DNA from: Balneolaceae bacterium
Lineage (GTDB): Bacteria > Bacteroidota > Rhodothermia > Balneolales > Balneolaceae
Assembly (NCBI GenBank): GCA_007123715.1
Contig: SKKO01000056.1
Coordinates: 1 to 52,519, forward strand
Direction: 5' to 3'
Length of the DNA stretch: 52,519 nucleotides
The position numbers and the translations under genes are program-made. Shown here piece by piece: positions 43,639-51,384 of the stretch. The notes beneath the pieces were generated by a model. It was not told the origin of the DNA. It saw only the letters and a program-made list of their open reading frames with translations, and made no database searches. Position 1 is the first letter of the stretch, and every line of letters begins with the position of its first letter.

Positions 43639-44694
43639 ATGAATCAAAAACCTGCTGTAACACTAAATTGCCCGATGCCCTTCCGTGATTTCGATTCGAT
43701 CACACTTGGACATGGCGGCGGAGGTAAATTAACCCAAACATTACTGGAGAATGGTGTCTTTTCACTCCTGAACAATGACTGGCTGACGGGGCAGGATGAT
43801 GCTGCAAATCTGGTTCTTGATGGTAAATACGCTTTTAGTACCGATACATTTGTGGTATCACCGGTCATATTTCCGGGAGGAACAATTGGTGATCTGGCCG
43901 TTAACGGTACGGTAAATGATCTGGCAGTGAGTGGCGCCAAGCCTGAATACCTTTCGCTTTCATTTATTCTTGAGGAGGGACTGCAGGGCGCTGAATTTTG
44001 GGAAATCCTGCTATCCATACGGAATGCCTGTTCCGAAACCGGAGTGAAAGTGGTTACCGGAGATACAAAAGTGGTGGAAAAAGGAAAAGGAGATAAAATT
44101 TTCATAAATACAACCGGTATTGGGAAAATTCATTCATCAGCAAAATTGGGAATGAAAAATATTCGCCCTGGTGATAAAATTCTGCTTAGCGGGCCACCAG
44201 CCCGGCACGGAATTGCCATTATGAGCAAACGACAGGGACTGGAATTTGAGACAACGTTAACCAGCGATACACGTCCGCTTCACCTCATTTGTATGCAGCT
44301 AATTGAACAATTTGAAAGCGGCATACGCTTTATGCGCGATCCTACCCGGGGCGGAGTGGCTACGGTTCTTCACGATATCGTGCGTCATACAAATCTGGGA
44401 ATTGAGATCCGGGAAAATAGCCTGCCTCTTGAAAATGAAGTAGCGGGAGCATGTGAAATGCTCGGGTTTGATCCTCTCTTTGTTGCAAATGAAGGATTAT
44501 TTGTGTGCGTTGTTAGCCCCGAGATATCCGATGCATGTTTGCATACACTTCAGACATGGAAACACGGTGCCCAGGCTGCGGTTATCGGCAACGTTGTGAA
44601 TGAACATCCCGGAGGTGTGCTGATGCACAGCAAAATTGGAGGAAAAAGAATGCTGCCTCAGGCAAGCGGAGAACTGTTGCCAAGAATATGCTGA
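43639..44694 (+). CDS. hypE: Hydrogenase maturation factor HypE
   Basis: 351 residues of the AIR-synthase/selenophosphate-synthetase fold: DSITLGHGGGGKLTQTLL, DDAANLVLDGKYAFSTDTFVVSPVIFPGG, NDLAVSGAKPEYLS, RDPTRGGVATVLHDI. It ends in Cys (LLPRIC), the C-terminal residue that carries thiocarbamate and becomes thiocyanate, which HypE donates as CN. Start ATG at 43639 gives the normal length; an upstream start inside hypD would add a poor 37-residue extension. 16 bases after hypD. A hairpin follows. Confidence 0.95.
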   Translation: MNQKPAVTLNCPMPFRDFDSITLGHGGGGKLTQTLLENGVFSLLNNDWLTGQDDAANLVLDGKYAFSTDTFVVSPVIFPGGTIGDLAVNGTVNDLAVSGAKPEYLSLSFILEEGLQGAEFWEILLSIRNACSETGVKVVTGDTKVVEKGKGDKIFINTTGIGKIHSSAKLGMKNIRPGDKILLSGPPARHGIAIMSKRQGLEFETTLTSDTRPLHLICMQLIEQFESGIRFMRDPTRGGVATVLHDIVRHTNLGIEIRENSLPLENEVAGACEMLGFDPLFVANEGLFVCVVSPEISDACLHTLQTWKHGAQAAVIGNVVNEHPGGVLMHSKIGGKRMLPQASGELLPRIC

Positions 44695-44696
44695 TC

Positions 44697-44723
44697 AACC
44701 GGGTGTTTTTTGCACCTTCGGTT
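44697..44723 (+). terminator. Hairpin after hypE
   Basis: AACCG+GGTG (44697-44705) pairs with CACC and CGGTT (44713-44723) around a TTTTTTG loop, with a two-base bulge. There is no T run afterwards, so termination is uncertain; it could mark the end of the hypCDE message or partial read-through into hoxF. Confidence 0.35.
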
Positions 44724-44736
44724 TATAAAAAACAGC

Positions 44737-44766
44737 ATCTATTTAGATTTTTATATCTAAATAGAT
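44737..44766. promoter_or_regulatory. Perfect 12-bp inverted repeat upstream of hoxF
   Basis: ATCTATTTAGAT (44737-44748) and ATCTAAATAGAT (44755-44766) are exact complements separated by TTTTAT. Each arm is itself nearly palindromic (ATCTA-TT-TAGAT), so it reads as two adjacent dyads, a pattern typical of protein-binding sites for dimer pairs. It lies about 190 bases before the hoxF start in the 250-base gap separating the maturation and structural genes. The regulator is not known. Confidence 0.5.
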
Positions 44767-44953
44767 AAAATATGGGCTCACCATTTGAATAATTCAATAA
44801 TTCCTCATAATGTACAACTATACCTACATGCGACTCTTCATTTATTATTAAATTTGCGATGGTCATCAGGTTAGTTCATCATTGATCTGATGCTGTCCGG
44901 ACAAAGATGGGTTCGTGTAAATTTTCCAACCTAAAGAAAAAAGGATGTTGGAT

Positions 44954-46720
44954 ATGGATGCACAACTTACAGGTACTTACCTAAACGAACCTCCCCGCAC
45001 ACAAATGCTGAATCGGCTTTGGGAATTTCAGCGTGCAAAGCAATATATTTCTGACGCTGATATTATTACTCTTGCCAGAGATTATCAGATATCTGAAATA
45101 GAGATCGAGGGGATTGTTTCATTTTATCACTTTTTTCACCGAAAGCCTGCCGGAAAATATACCATCTACCTGAATAACAGCATGACGTCACATCTAAAGG
45201 GATTCAACAGGATTCTTGAAGCTTTTGAACGTGAAACTGCTGCCAAAGCGGGATCAACAGATCCTACCGGAACTTTTGGGTTGTTTCTTACACCCTGTAT
45301 CGGATTAAGTGACCAGGAGCCAGCGGCCCTGATTAACTTTTACCCATTCACAAACCTGAATACCCTTAAAATACGGGACATTATCACACAACTAAGGAAA
45401 GGTGTGCCGGTTGAGGAGTTGTATGATATGCCGAAGGAAAACATACATTACACAACCGAAGATAAACCCGGCATATTCTTTTCGGATTTTAAATCCGGTT
45501 CAGCGATTTCTAAACTGGTTGCCCTCCAGCAGAATGGTGTTATTAATTTATTAAAAGAAACCAAGTTATCGGGAAGAGGTGGAGCTTTTTATCCGACTTG
45601 GATGAAATGGCAGGCTGCTGCGGATGAAAATTCAACCCAAAAAGTAGTGGTTTGTAATGCAGATGAAGGTGAACCGGGCACATTTAAAGATCGTGCATTA
45701 TTACATAAAGTACCCGAGACTGTGATCGAGGGAATGATCGTTTGTGCCTATGCCGTGGGTGCAGGTTTTGGGCTGATATACCTGAGGGCTGAATATACCT
45801 GGCTGTTAAACAGGATTGAAAAGGCCTTGCAGCGATATCGTGATAAAGGGTTGCTTGGAAAGAGCTGTGGGGGTATTACGAATTTCAATTTTGATATCCG
45901 GGTTCAGCTCGGGGCGGGTTCCTACGTTTGCGGAGAGGAAACGGCACTGCTCGAATCGGCAGAAGGTAAGCGTGGAGAACCACGTACCAGATGGTTTTAC
46001 CCGGTACAAAAAGGATATCTGAATTTACCAACCGTGGTAAATAATGTGGAGACGTTCTCTGCTGTTTCAAGAATCATCGAATTTGGTACAGATCATTTTC
46101 GAAGCTATGGTATTGAAAAATCACCCGGCACAAAAATTATCAGTGTCTCCGGTGATTGTAAATATCCGGGAATTTACGAGATAGAATGGGGTATGACACT
46201 TGGTGAACTGCTCGATAAATGCGGTGCCGAAGACCCCTATTATATTCAGGAAAGCGGGCCATCAGGTACTGTACTTACGGTAGATGAACTGGATGTCCCG
46301 TTCGCCATGTTTGCTGAATTTTTCAGCCAGCACATCAGGTGTGGCGGTGCACTGACCATATTTAATAAAAACCGGGATATCCTTGAAATACTGTTGAATT
46401 ATGCCGATTTCTACAAGAAAGAGTCTTGTGGAATCTGCACCCCATGCAGGGCCGGTAATTACTTCATTGAGCGTAAACTGGGACGGTTAAAAAACAGACT
46501 TGCCAATAAGGATGATATAGAAGAATTGAAGCAATGGAGTATTATCATGCGTCACACGAGCCGCTGTGGGTTGGGTAAAACAGCAACAAACAGCCTCATT
46601 AATACCCTCGATAAGTTTGGTGATTATTTTGATGGCATTATCGAGCAGGATAAATCTGCATTAAATGTAGGTTTTGATATGGAAGCAGCGATCCGCGATT
46701 ACGAGGAATTTAAAAATTAA
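44954..46720 (+). CDS. hoxF: HoxF: diaphorase subunit with degenerate NuoE-like N-terminus
   Basis: About 588 residues. The ATG at 44954 is chosen over 44945 because AAAAGG ends 9 bases upstream. Residues 1-165 resemble NuoE, but of its four 2Fe-2S cysteines only one (in LTPCIGLSD) remains; the CxxxxC position reads LNNSMTS. The rest is NuoF-like: GRGGAFYPTWMKW and NADEGEPGTFKDR for NADH, GAGSYVCGEETAL for FMN, and ESCGICTPCRAGN with SRCGLG for the 4Fe-4S cluster. It oxidises or reduces NAD(H) in the soluble bidirectional hydrogenase. Followed after 20 bases by the hoxU-hoxY fusion. There is no separate hoxE gene. Confidence 0.92.
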   Translation: MDAQLTGTYLNEPPRTQMLNRLWEFQRAKQYISDADIITLARDYQISEIEIEGIVSFYHFFHRKPAGKYTIYLNNSMTSHLKGFNRILEAFERETAAKAGSTDPTGTFGLFLTPCIGLSDQEPAALINFYPFTNLNTLKIRDIITQLRKGVPVEELYDMPKENIHYTTEDKPGIFFSDFKSGSAISKLVALQQNGVINLLKETKLSGRGGAFYPTWMKWQAAADENSTQKVVVCNADEGEPGTFKDRALLHKVPETVIEGMIVCAYAVGAGFGLIYLRAEYTWLLNRIEKALQRYRDKGLLGKSCGGITNFNFDIRVQLGAGSYVCGEETALLESAEGKRGEPRTRWFYPVQKGYLNLPTVVNNVETFSAVSRIIEFGTDHFRSYGIEKSPGTKIISVSGDCKYPGIYEIEWGMTLGELLDKCGAEDPYYIQESGPSGTVLTVDELDVPFAMFAEFFSQHIRCGGALTIFNKNRDILEILLNYADFYKKESCGICTPCRAGNYFIERKLGRLKNRLANKDDIEELKQWSIIMRHTSRCGLGKTATNSLINTLDKFGDYFDGIIEQDKSALNVGFDMEAAIRDYEEFKN

Positions 46721-46740
46721 CACAGTTTCGGAGATGGATT

Positions 46741-48015
46741 ATGGCCAAACGCGTAAATATTACCATTGACGGCAGAAACATATTAGCTGAAGAAGGGAGA
46801 AATCTTGTAGAAGTAGCATCAGAAAACGGGTTCTTTATTCCCTCTCTCTGTTATTTTGAAACCATTGATCCTCCGCTTGGAACATGTCGTACATGCACAT
46901 GCAGAATCAACGGCAAGTTTGGCCCGGCCTGTACGGAGAAAGTAACTGAAGGCCTTACTCTTGAAGTAAATGCACCCGACCTGAAAGACATGAGAAAAGC
47001 TTTGGTGGAAATGATGTTTGCCGAGGGTAATCATATCTGCCCATCCTGCGAAAAAAGCGGTAATTGCGACCTTCAGCACATGGGCTATGAACTTGGTATA
47101 GCGATCAGCCGTTTCCCGCATCTGTTCAAAGACAGGCTGATTGATTATGATGCCAAACGGATGATTATGGAGCATAACCGGTGTATTAAATGCATGCGGT
47201 GCGTTGTGGAAATTAAGAATGATGACGGTAATCAGATATTCAGTTATCAGAATCGCGGCAATGAAACGTATGTAGGGATTGATTATAAAGAAGAAAAGAA
47301 ACTCTCGAGGGAGCAGGCCATTCATGCCATGAACATTTGTCCCACCGGAGCCATTATCGTTCGGGGAGAAAGTTATGGGTTGCCGTTTGGATTCAGAAAA
47401 TTTGATAAAAAATCTACACGGCCGGATTATGGCAAGCCTATTCATAATAATAACAAACGAAAAGGGAAACCTGCCAAAAAGACCATCGCAACCGTATCCC
47501 TCGCCGGCTGTTTTGGCTGCCATATGTCGCTCCTCGATATAGATACCGAACTACTCGACATGGTTGAATTGATTTCATTCCACAAATCGCCGATCACGGA
47601 TATTAAGGAATTTTCACAGCGCTGTGATGTGGGTATCGTGGAAGGTTCCGTTTGTAACGATGAAAATGTGGAAACGCTCAGGGCATTCAGAAAAAATTGC
47701 GACTTGCTTGTAGCTGTAGGTGAATGTGCCATTTGGGGTGGATTGCCATCCATGCGAAACAGCATTCCGCTTGGGGAGTGTATGGAAGAGGCATACCTGA
47801 ACTGTGTAACGAGTGAGGAGGGAAATACCATCATCCCTTATCATAAAGACCTTCCAAAAATGCTTGACAGGGTTTATGAAAGCCGTGAAATAGTGAAGAT
47901 CGATTATTTCATTCCGGGGTGTCCGCCCGATGCACAGCACATCTGGAAAGCAGTAAAGAATCTGTTGTGGGATGAAAATTATTCCATCCTATATTCTGAA
48001 TTTAAGTACGATTAA
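46741..48015 (+). CDS. hoxU-hoxY: HoxU-HoxY fusion: electron-transfer and small hydrogenase subunits in one chain
   Basis: 424 residues in one uninterrupted frame. Residues 1-215 are HoxU: 2Fe-2S ligands C37, C49, C52 and C64; H98, C100, C103, C109 for a 4Fe-4S site; C148, C151, C154 and C200 for another. Residues 216-248 are a Lys/Asn-rich linker (SESYGLPFG to KGKPAKK). From about 249 is HoxY: AGCFGCHMSLLD (C257, C260), AVGECAIWGG (C329) and PGCPPDAQ (C394), the proximal 4Fe-4S cluster. In the well-known Ralstonia and cyanobacterial enzymes these are separate genes. The fusion would tie the H2-activating module rigidly to the NAD module. Sits 15 bases before hoxH. Confidence 0.9.
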   Translation: MAKRVNITIDGRNILAEEGRNLVEVASENGFFIPSLCYFETIDPPLGTCRTCTCRINGKFGPACTEKVTEGLTLEVNAPDLKDMRKALVEMMFAEGNHICPSCEKSGNCDLQHMGYELGIAISRFPHLFKDRLIDYDAKRMIMEHNRCIKCMRCVVEIKNDDGNQIFSYQNRGNETYVGIDYKEEKKLSREQAIHAMNICPTGAIIVRGESYGLPFGFRKFDKKSTRPDYGKPIHNNNKRKGKPAKKTIATVSLAGCFGCHMSLLDIDTELLDMVELISFHKSPITDIKEFSQRCDVGIVEGSVCNDENVETLRAFRKNCDLLVAVGECAIWGGLPSMRNSIPLGECMEEAYLNCVTSEEGNTIIPYHKDLPKMLDRVYESREIVKIDYFIPGCPPDAQHIWKAVKNLLWDENYSILYSEFKYD

Positions 48016-48030
48016 ATCAAAGGTGTAATC

Positions 48031-49485
48031 ATGAGCAGAACCATAACTATTGATCCTGTAACAAGGGTGGAGGGGCATGGAAGGGTAACCATCCACCTTG
48101 ACGATCAGGGAAAAGTAGATGAGTCTTTTTTCCATATTGTGGAATTCCGTGGATTTGAACGTTTTATCCAGGGACATCCCTACTGGCAGGCTCCCAATCT
48201 TGTACAGCGTCTGTGTGGTATATGTCCTGTAAGCCATCATCTTGCGGCGGCAAAAGCGATAGACCAGATCGTTGGAATTGACCCCGAAAATCTTTCTCCG
48301 CTGGCAACCAAACTGAGAAAATTGCTGCATTATGCCCAGATCTTTCAGTCTCATGCCCTTCACTTCTTCTATCTGGCTTCCCCTGACCTTCTTTTCGGGA
48401 TGGACGCCCCGCCGGAGAAGCGTAACGTTGTGGCAGTTGCAGCAGAAAACAGGGACCTTGCCGTAAAAGGTATCACAATGAGAAAATTCGGGCAGGAGCT
48501 GATTAAAGCACTTGCCGGGAAAAAAATCCATGGTACACTAGCCGTACCGGGCGGTGTCTATAAAACCTTCAAGAAAAAGGATCGTGACTATTTCCTGAAC
48601 GGTAATGAGATTCCGAATATTGAGACCATGATCGAATGGTCGCAGGCAATGGTGGAATTCATGAAAAATTACCATGCCGGAAATCGTGAATTTCTGGATG
48701 AATTTGCAGCCTTCCCATCCGGCCATCTGGGAACCGTAAAACCTGATGGTGCACTCGAACTTTATGACGGACGCCTTCGCGCAATTGATTCCGAAGGGAA
48801 AATTACTCTGGCCGATGTACATTCAGATGATTACGCAGAGTATTTTTTAGAAGCGGTGGCAAGATGGTCGTACATGAAGTTTCCTTACCTGAAAAATATG
48901 GGACGCAAGAAAGGATGGAATCGTGTAGGGCCAATGGCAAGGTTAAATATTTGCGACTATATTCCAACCCCGCTTGCCGAAAAAGCAAGACTCGAGTACT
49001 TTGCCTTTGCAGGAAAAACGGTTGTCAACAGTACCATGTATTCTCACTGGGCCCGCCTTATTGAAACACTTCATTGTGCCGAAGTTATCAATGTATTGTT
49101 GCATGATCCAGATATTCTCGGCGAGGATGATTTGGTGCGCGAAGGCCGCTACCGGCAAAAAGGGATCGGAATAATCGAAGCCCCAAGGGGTACACTTACA
49201 CACCACTACGAAGTGGATGATAAAGGCATGATAACACGGTGTAACCTTATCGTATCAACCACACACAATAACGATGCCATGAACGAAGCTGTGAAGTGGG
49301 TGGCGAACAAGGTAATCAGTAAAAAGGATACTATAACGGAAGGGATGCTGAACCAGGTTGAGGTTGCAATTCGTGCCTACGATCCATGCCTCAGCTGCGC
49401 AACTCAGGCCTTGGGGAAAATGCCGCTGAAAGCTGAACTCTATGATCATGAAGGAAATCTGATCCGTGAAATCATAAAAAATTAA
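48031..49485 (+). CDS. hoxH: HoxH: large catalytic subunit of group 3d [NiFe]-hydrogenase
   Basis: 484 residues. The N-terminal nickel motif is RLCGICPVSHH (C62, C65) and the C-terminal one DPCLSCATQALG (C453, C456). The HoxH-like ITIDPVTRVEGHGRVTI start and long KFGQELIKALAGKKIHGT block place it in group 3d (bidirectional, NAD-linked). About 28 residues follow C456 and must be cut by a maturation protease for nickel insertion to finish. The residue after CAT is Gln where His is common, a minor change at the processing region. It catalyses H2 to 2 H+ + 2 e-, reversibly. One base separates its stop from the protease gene. Confidence 0.95.
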   Translation: MSRTITIDPVTRVEGHGRVTIHLDDQGKVDESFFHIVEFRGFERFIQGHPYWQAPNLVQRLCGICPVSHHLAAAKAIDQIVGIDPENLSPLATKLRKLLHYAQIFQSHALHFFYLASPDLLFGMDAPPEKRNVVAVAAENRDLAVKGITMRKFGQELIKALAGKKIHGTLAVPGGVYKTFKKKDRDYFLNGNEIPNIETMIEWSQAMVEFMKNYHAGNREFLDEFAAFPSGHLGTVKPDGALELYDGRLRAIDSEGKITLADVHSDDYAEYFLEAVARWSYMKFPYLKNMGRKKGWNRVGPMARLNICDYIPTPLAEKARLEYFAFAGKTVVNSTMYSHWARLIETLHCAEVINVLLHDPDILGEDDLVREGRYRQKGIGIIEAPRGTLTHHYEVDDKGMITRCNLIVSTTHNNDAMNEAVKWVANKVISKKDTITEGMLNQVEVAIRAYDPCLSCATQALGKMPLKAELYDHEGNLIREIIKN

Positions 49486-49486
49486 T

Positions 49487-49972
49487 ATGAAAAAAATTCT
49501 TTTGTTAGGTATAGGCAACTCCGGAAGGGCTGATGACGGCCTCGGGTGGCTTTTTCTTGATGAAATTGAGAAAAGATATCCCGGAATATTTGCAATAGAG
49601 TATCGCTATCAGCTTCAGGTTGAAGATGCCGAACTGATACGCCATTACGATTCTGTATTATTTATTGATGCCACCCAGGAAAAAATCCCGGAAGGCTGTG
49701 CAATAAGGCCATGTGAATCATCAGGAAGTTTTTACTACTCGTCTCACTTGCAAAGCCCAGAAGCCATTGTTTATCTTGCCGAAGAGCTCTATGGCCGGGT
49801 CCCGGACGCCAATACGCTTCACATATGCGGATATGATTGGGAATTGGGAAACCGGCCGTTACAAGCGGCACTTGAAAACCTCAACCGGGCACTGAAATTA
49901 TTTCATGATACATTTTTTGAAATTGCAGTCCCGGCCTCTCAGGAACATAAATCTGAACCTGTAACCTTATGA
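49487..49972 (+). CDS. hoxW: HoxW-like hydrogenase maturation endopeptidase
   Basis: 161 residues. Starts MKKILLLGIGNSGRADDGLGW, the HycI/HoxW nickel-sensing motif with the conserved DDGLG. Middle Asp/His pattern includes YQLQVEDAELIRHYD and VLFIDATQE; YSSHLQSPEAIVYLAEELYG and LHICGYDWELG follow. It clips the C-terminal tail of HoxH once Ni is in place. Placed directly after hoxH and overlapping the next gene by 4 bases (ATGA), as expected for a dedicated protease. Confidence 0.9.
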   Translation: MKKILLLGIGNSGRADDGLGWLFLDEIEKRYPGIFAIEYRYQLQVEDAELIRHYDSVLFIDATQEKIPEGCAIRPCESSGSFYYSSHLQSPEAIVYLAEELYGRVPDANTLHICGYDWELGNRPLQAALENLNRALKLFHDTFFEIAVPASQEHKSEPVTL

Positions 49973-50205
49973 ACGATATGAAAATCATGAAATCTTTATG
50001 GATCGCACTGGTATCGTCACTAACTGCCGGCAGTATGTTGCTCTATGCTCATCCGGGACATGGTGACACTCACGGCCACTCACTTCTTCATTATCTTATG
50101 GAACCCATGCATGCGATGGTTCTTGCAGCTGTAGTACTGATGATAGCCGGTTCATGTACCTGGTACCTGATCCGTAAAAAGAATAAAGCGGCCGAACGTG
50201 CATGA
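49969..50205 (+). CDS. Short HupE-like His-rich membrane protein
   Basis: 78 residues. Signal-like first helix (SLWIALVSSLTAGSMLLY), then AHPGHGDTHGHSLLHYLMEPMHA, very like the N-terminus of HupE/UreJ nickel permeases (AHPGHG followed by His pairs), then a single further helix and a basic tail (LIRKKNKAAE). HupE has about six helices, so this is only its start. It overlaps hoxW by 4 bases and hypA by 8, which argues for a genuine coupled gene. A periplasmic nickel-collecting peptide is a reasonable guess (inference). The exact start among three close ATGs is open. Confidence 0.7.
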   Translation: MNDMKIMKSLWIALVSSLTAGSMLLYAHPGHGDTHGHSLLHYLMEPMHAMVLAAVVLMIAGSCTWYLIRKKNKAAERA

Positions 50206-50554
50206 AATTACCGTTGTAGCTAACATTATTGATATCGCTGAGCAGGAAGCCCGAAAAGCCGGAGCATATTCTGTGATTGCAATAGACATTGAAATCGGTA
50301 AACTGAGCTGCATCGAAAAAGCAGCATTTGATTTTGCATGGAAGCACGGGGTGCGAAATACCATGCTCGAAAAAGCAGAGAGAACAACACACTATATTCC
50401 CGGCAAAGCAACTTGTAAAACATGCGGAGAGGTTTTTGAACTATCCGAACTGTTTGAACCATGCCCCCATTGCGGGGGGTATCTGTCCGAAGTACTGGAG
50501 GGAAATGAATTGAAAGTACGATCACTGAGAATAGAAGAAACAAACAACATCTAA
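50198..50554 (+). CDS. hypA: Hydrogenase nickel-insertion protein HypA
   Basis: 118 residues. GTG at 50198 gives the obligatory MHE start, where His2 binds nickel; no other start keeps it. The zinc site is CKTCGEVFELSELFEPCPHCG (C73, C76, C89, C92). HypA delivers nickel with HypB to the large subunit. The frame overlaps the HupE-like gene by 8 bases. It precedes hypB by 11 bases. Confidence 0.94.
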   Translation: MHEITVVANIIDIAEQEARKAGAYSVIAIDIEIGKLSCIEKAAFDFAWKHGVRNTMLEKAERTTHYIPGKATCKTCGEVFELSELFEPCPHCGGYLSEVLEGNELKVRSLRIEETNNI

Positions 50555-50565
50555 AGGATTGAGTT

Positions 50566-51372
50566 ATGTGTATTACTTGCGGCTGCGGCACAGATAGCGC
50601 CCATATTGTAACGGAAGGCCACGATCACGATCACCATCATCCTCATGATCATGATCACCAACATCACCATCATTCGCAAGGCCATGAACACAGCCATCAG
50701 GATGTGAATGGAAGGCTGATTACCCTCGAAAAAGATATTTTACACGAAAATGACCTTCTCGCAGCAAGAAACAGGGGCTATCTTGATGCAAAAAAAATAT
50801 TCGCGATCAATATGGTAAGCTCTCCGGGAAGTGGCAAAACCATGCTTTTGGAACGAACTCTCACAGACCTGAAGAATGAAATCTCTTTCAGCGTTATCGA
50901 AGGAGACCAAAACACAAGCCTGGATGCTGACCGTATCAGGCAAACAGGAACAAAAGCCGTGCAAATCAACACGGGAAAAGGATGCCACCTCGATGCACAC
51001 ATGGTGCTGCATGCCATCCGGGACCTGGAGCCACCGGATAATAGTATTCTGTTTATCGAAAATGTAGGGAATCTTGTATGCCCGTCCATGTTCGACCTTG
51101 GAGAAAATGAACGCGCAGTGATCTTCAGTGTTACCGAAGGCGATGACAAACCCATCAAATATCCTGACATGTTCCATACATCCGGAGTATGCGTCATCAA
51201 CAAATCAGACCTTCTGCCTTACGTCTCTTTCAATGTGGAAAGAGCCATTGAAAATGCCAAAAAAATCAATCCTGAATTAACTTTTTTTACCACAAGCTGT
51301 ACAACGGGAGAGGGCCTGGATGAATGGTACGACTGGCTGAGGAGTAACGTGCATAAACCCGTTACCGGCTAA
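50566..51372 (+). CDS. hypB: Hydrogenase nickel GTPase HypB with His-rich tail
   Basis: 268 residues. Starts MCITCGCG (C2, C5, C7), the high-affinity nickel motif; residues 13-44 contain 16 histidines, a nickel-storage sequence. GTPase part: Walker A SSPGSGKT (85-92), EGDQNTSLDADRIR, the metal-switch GKGCHLDAHM, ENVGNLVCPS and NKSDLL. It stores nickel and hydrolyses GTP to drive transfer to HypA and HoxH. 12 bases before hypF. Confidence 0.95.
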   Translation: MCITCGCGTDSAHIVTEGHDHDHHHPHDHDHQHHHHSQGHEHSHQDVNGRLITLEKDILHENDLLAARNRGYLDAKKIFAINMVSSPGSGKTMLLERTLTDLKNEISFSVIEGDQNTSLDADRIRQTGTKAVQINTGKGCHLDAHMVLHAIRDLEPPDNSILFIENVGNLVCPSMFDLGENERAVIFSVTEGDDKPIKYPDMFHTSGVCVINKSDLLPYVSFNVERAIENAKKINPELTFFTTSCTTGEGLDEWYDWLRSNVHKPVTG

Positions 51373-51384
51373 GATAAATCCACT

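Noticed and set aside
46819-47523. 234-codon antisense open frame within hoxU-hoxY
   Set aside because: The sense strand encodes all Fe-S motifs; the antisense reading has no domain features.
49396-49410. Gln in place of His in the DPCLSCAT-x motif of HoxH
   Set aside because: Could affect protease recognition, but all nickel cysteines are present and the position is variable; not enough to propose a defect.
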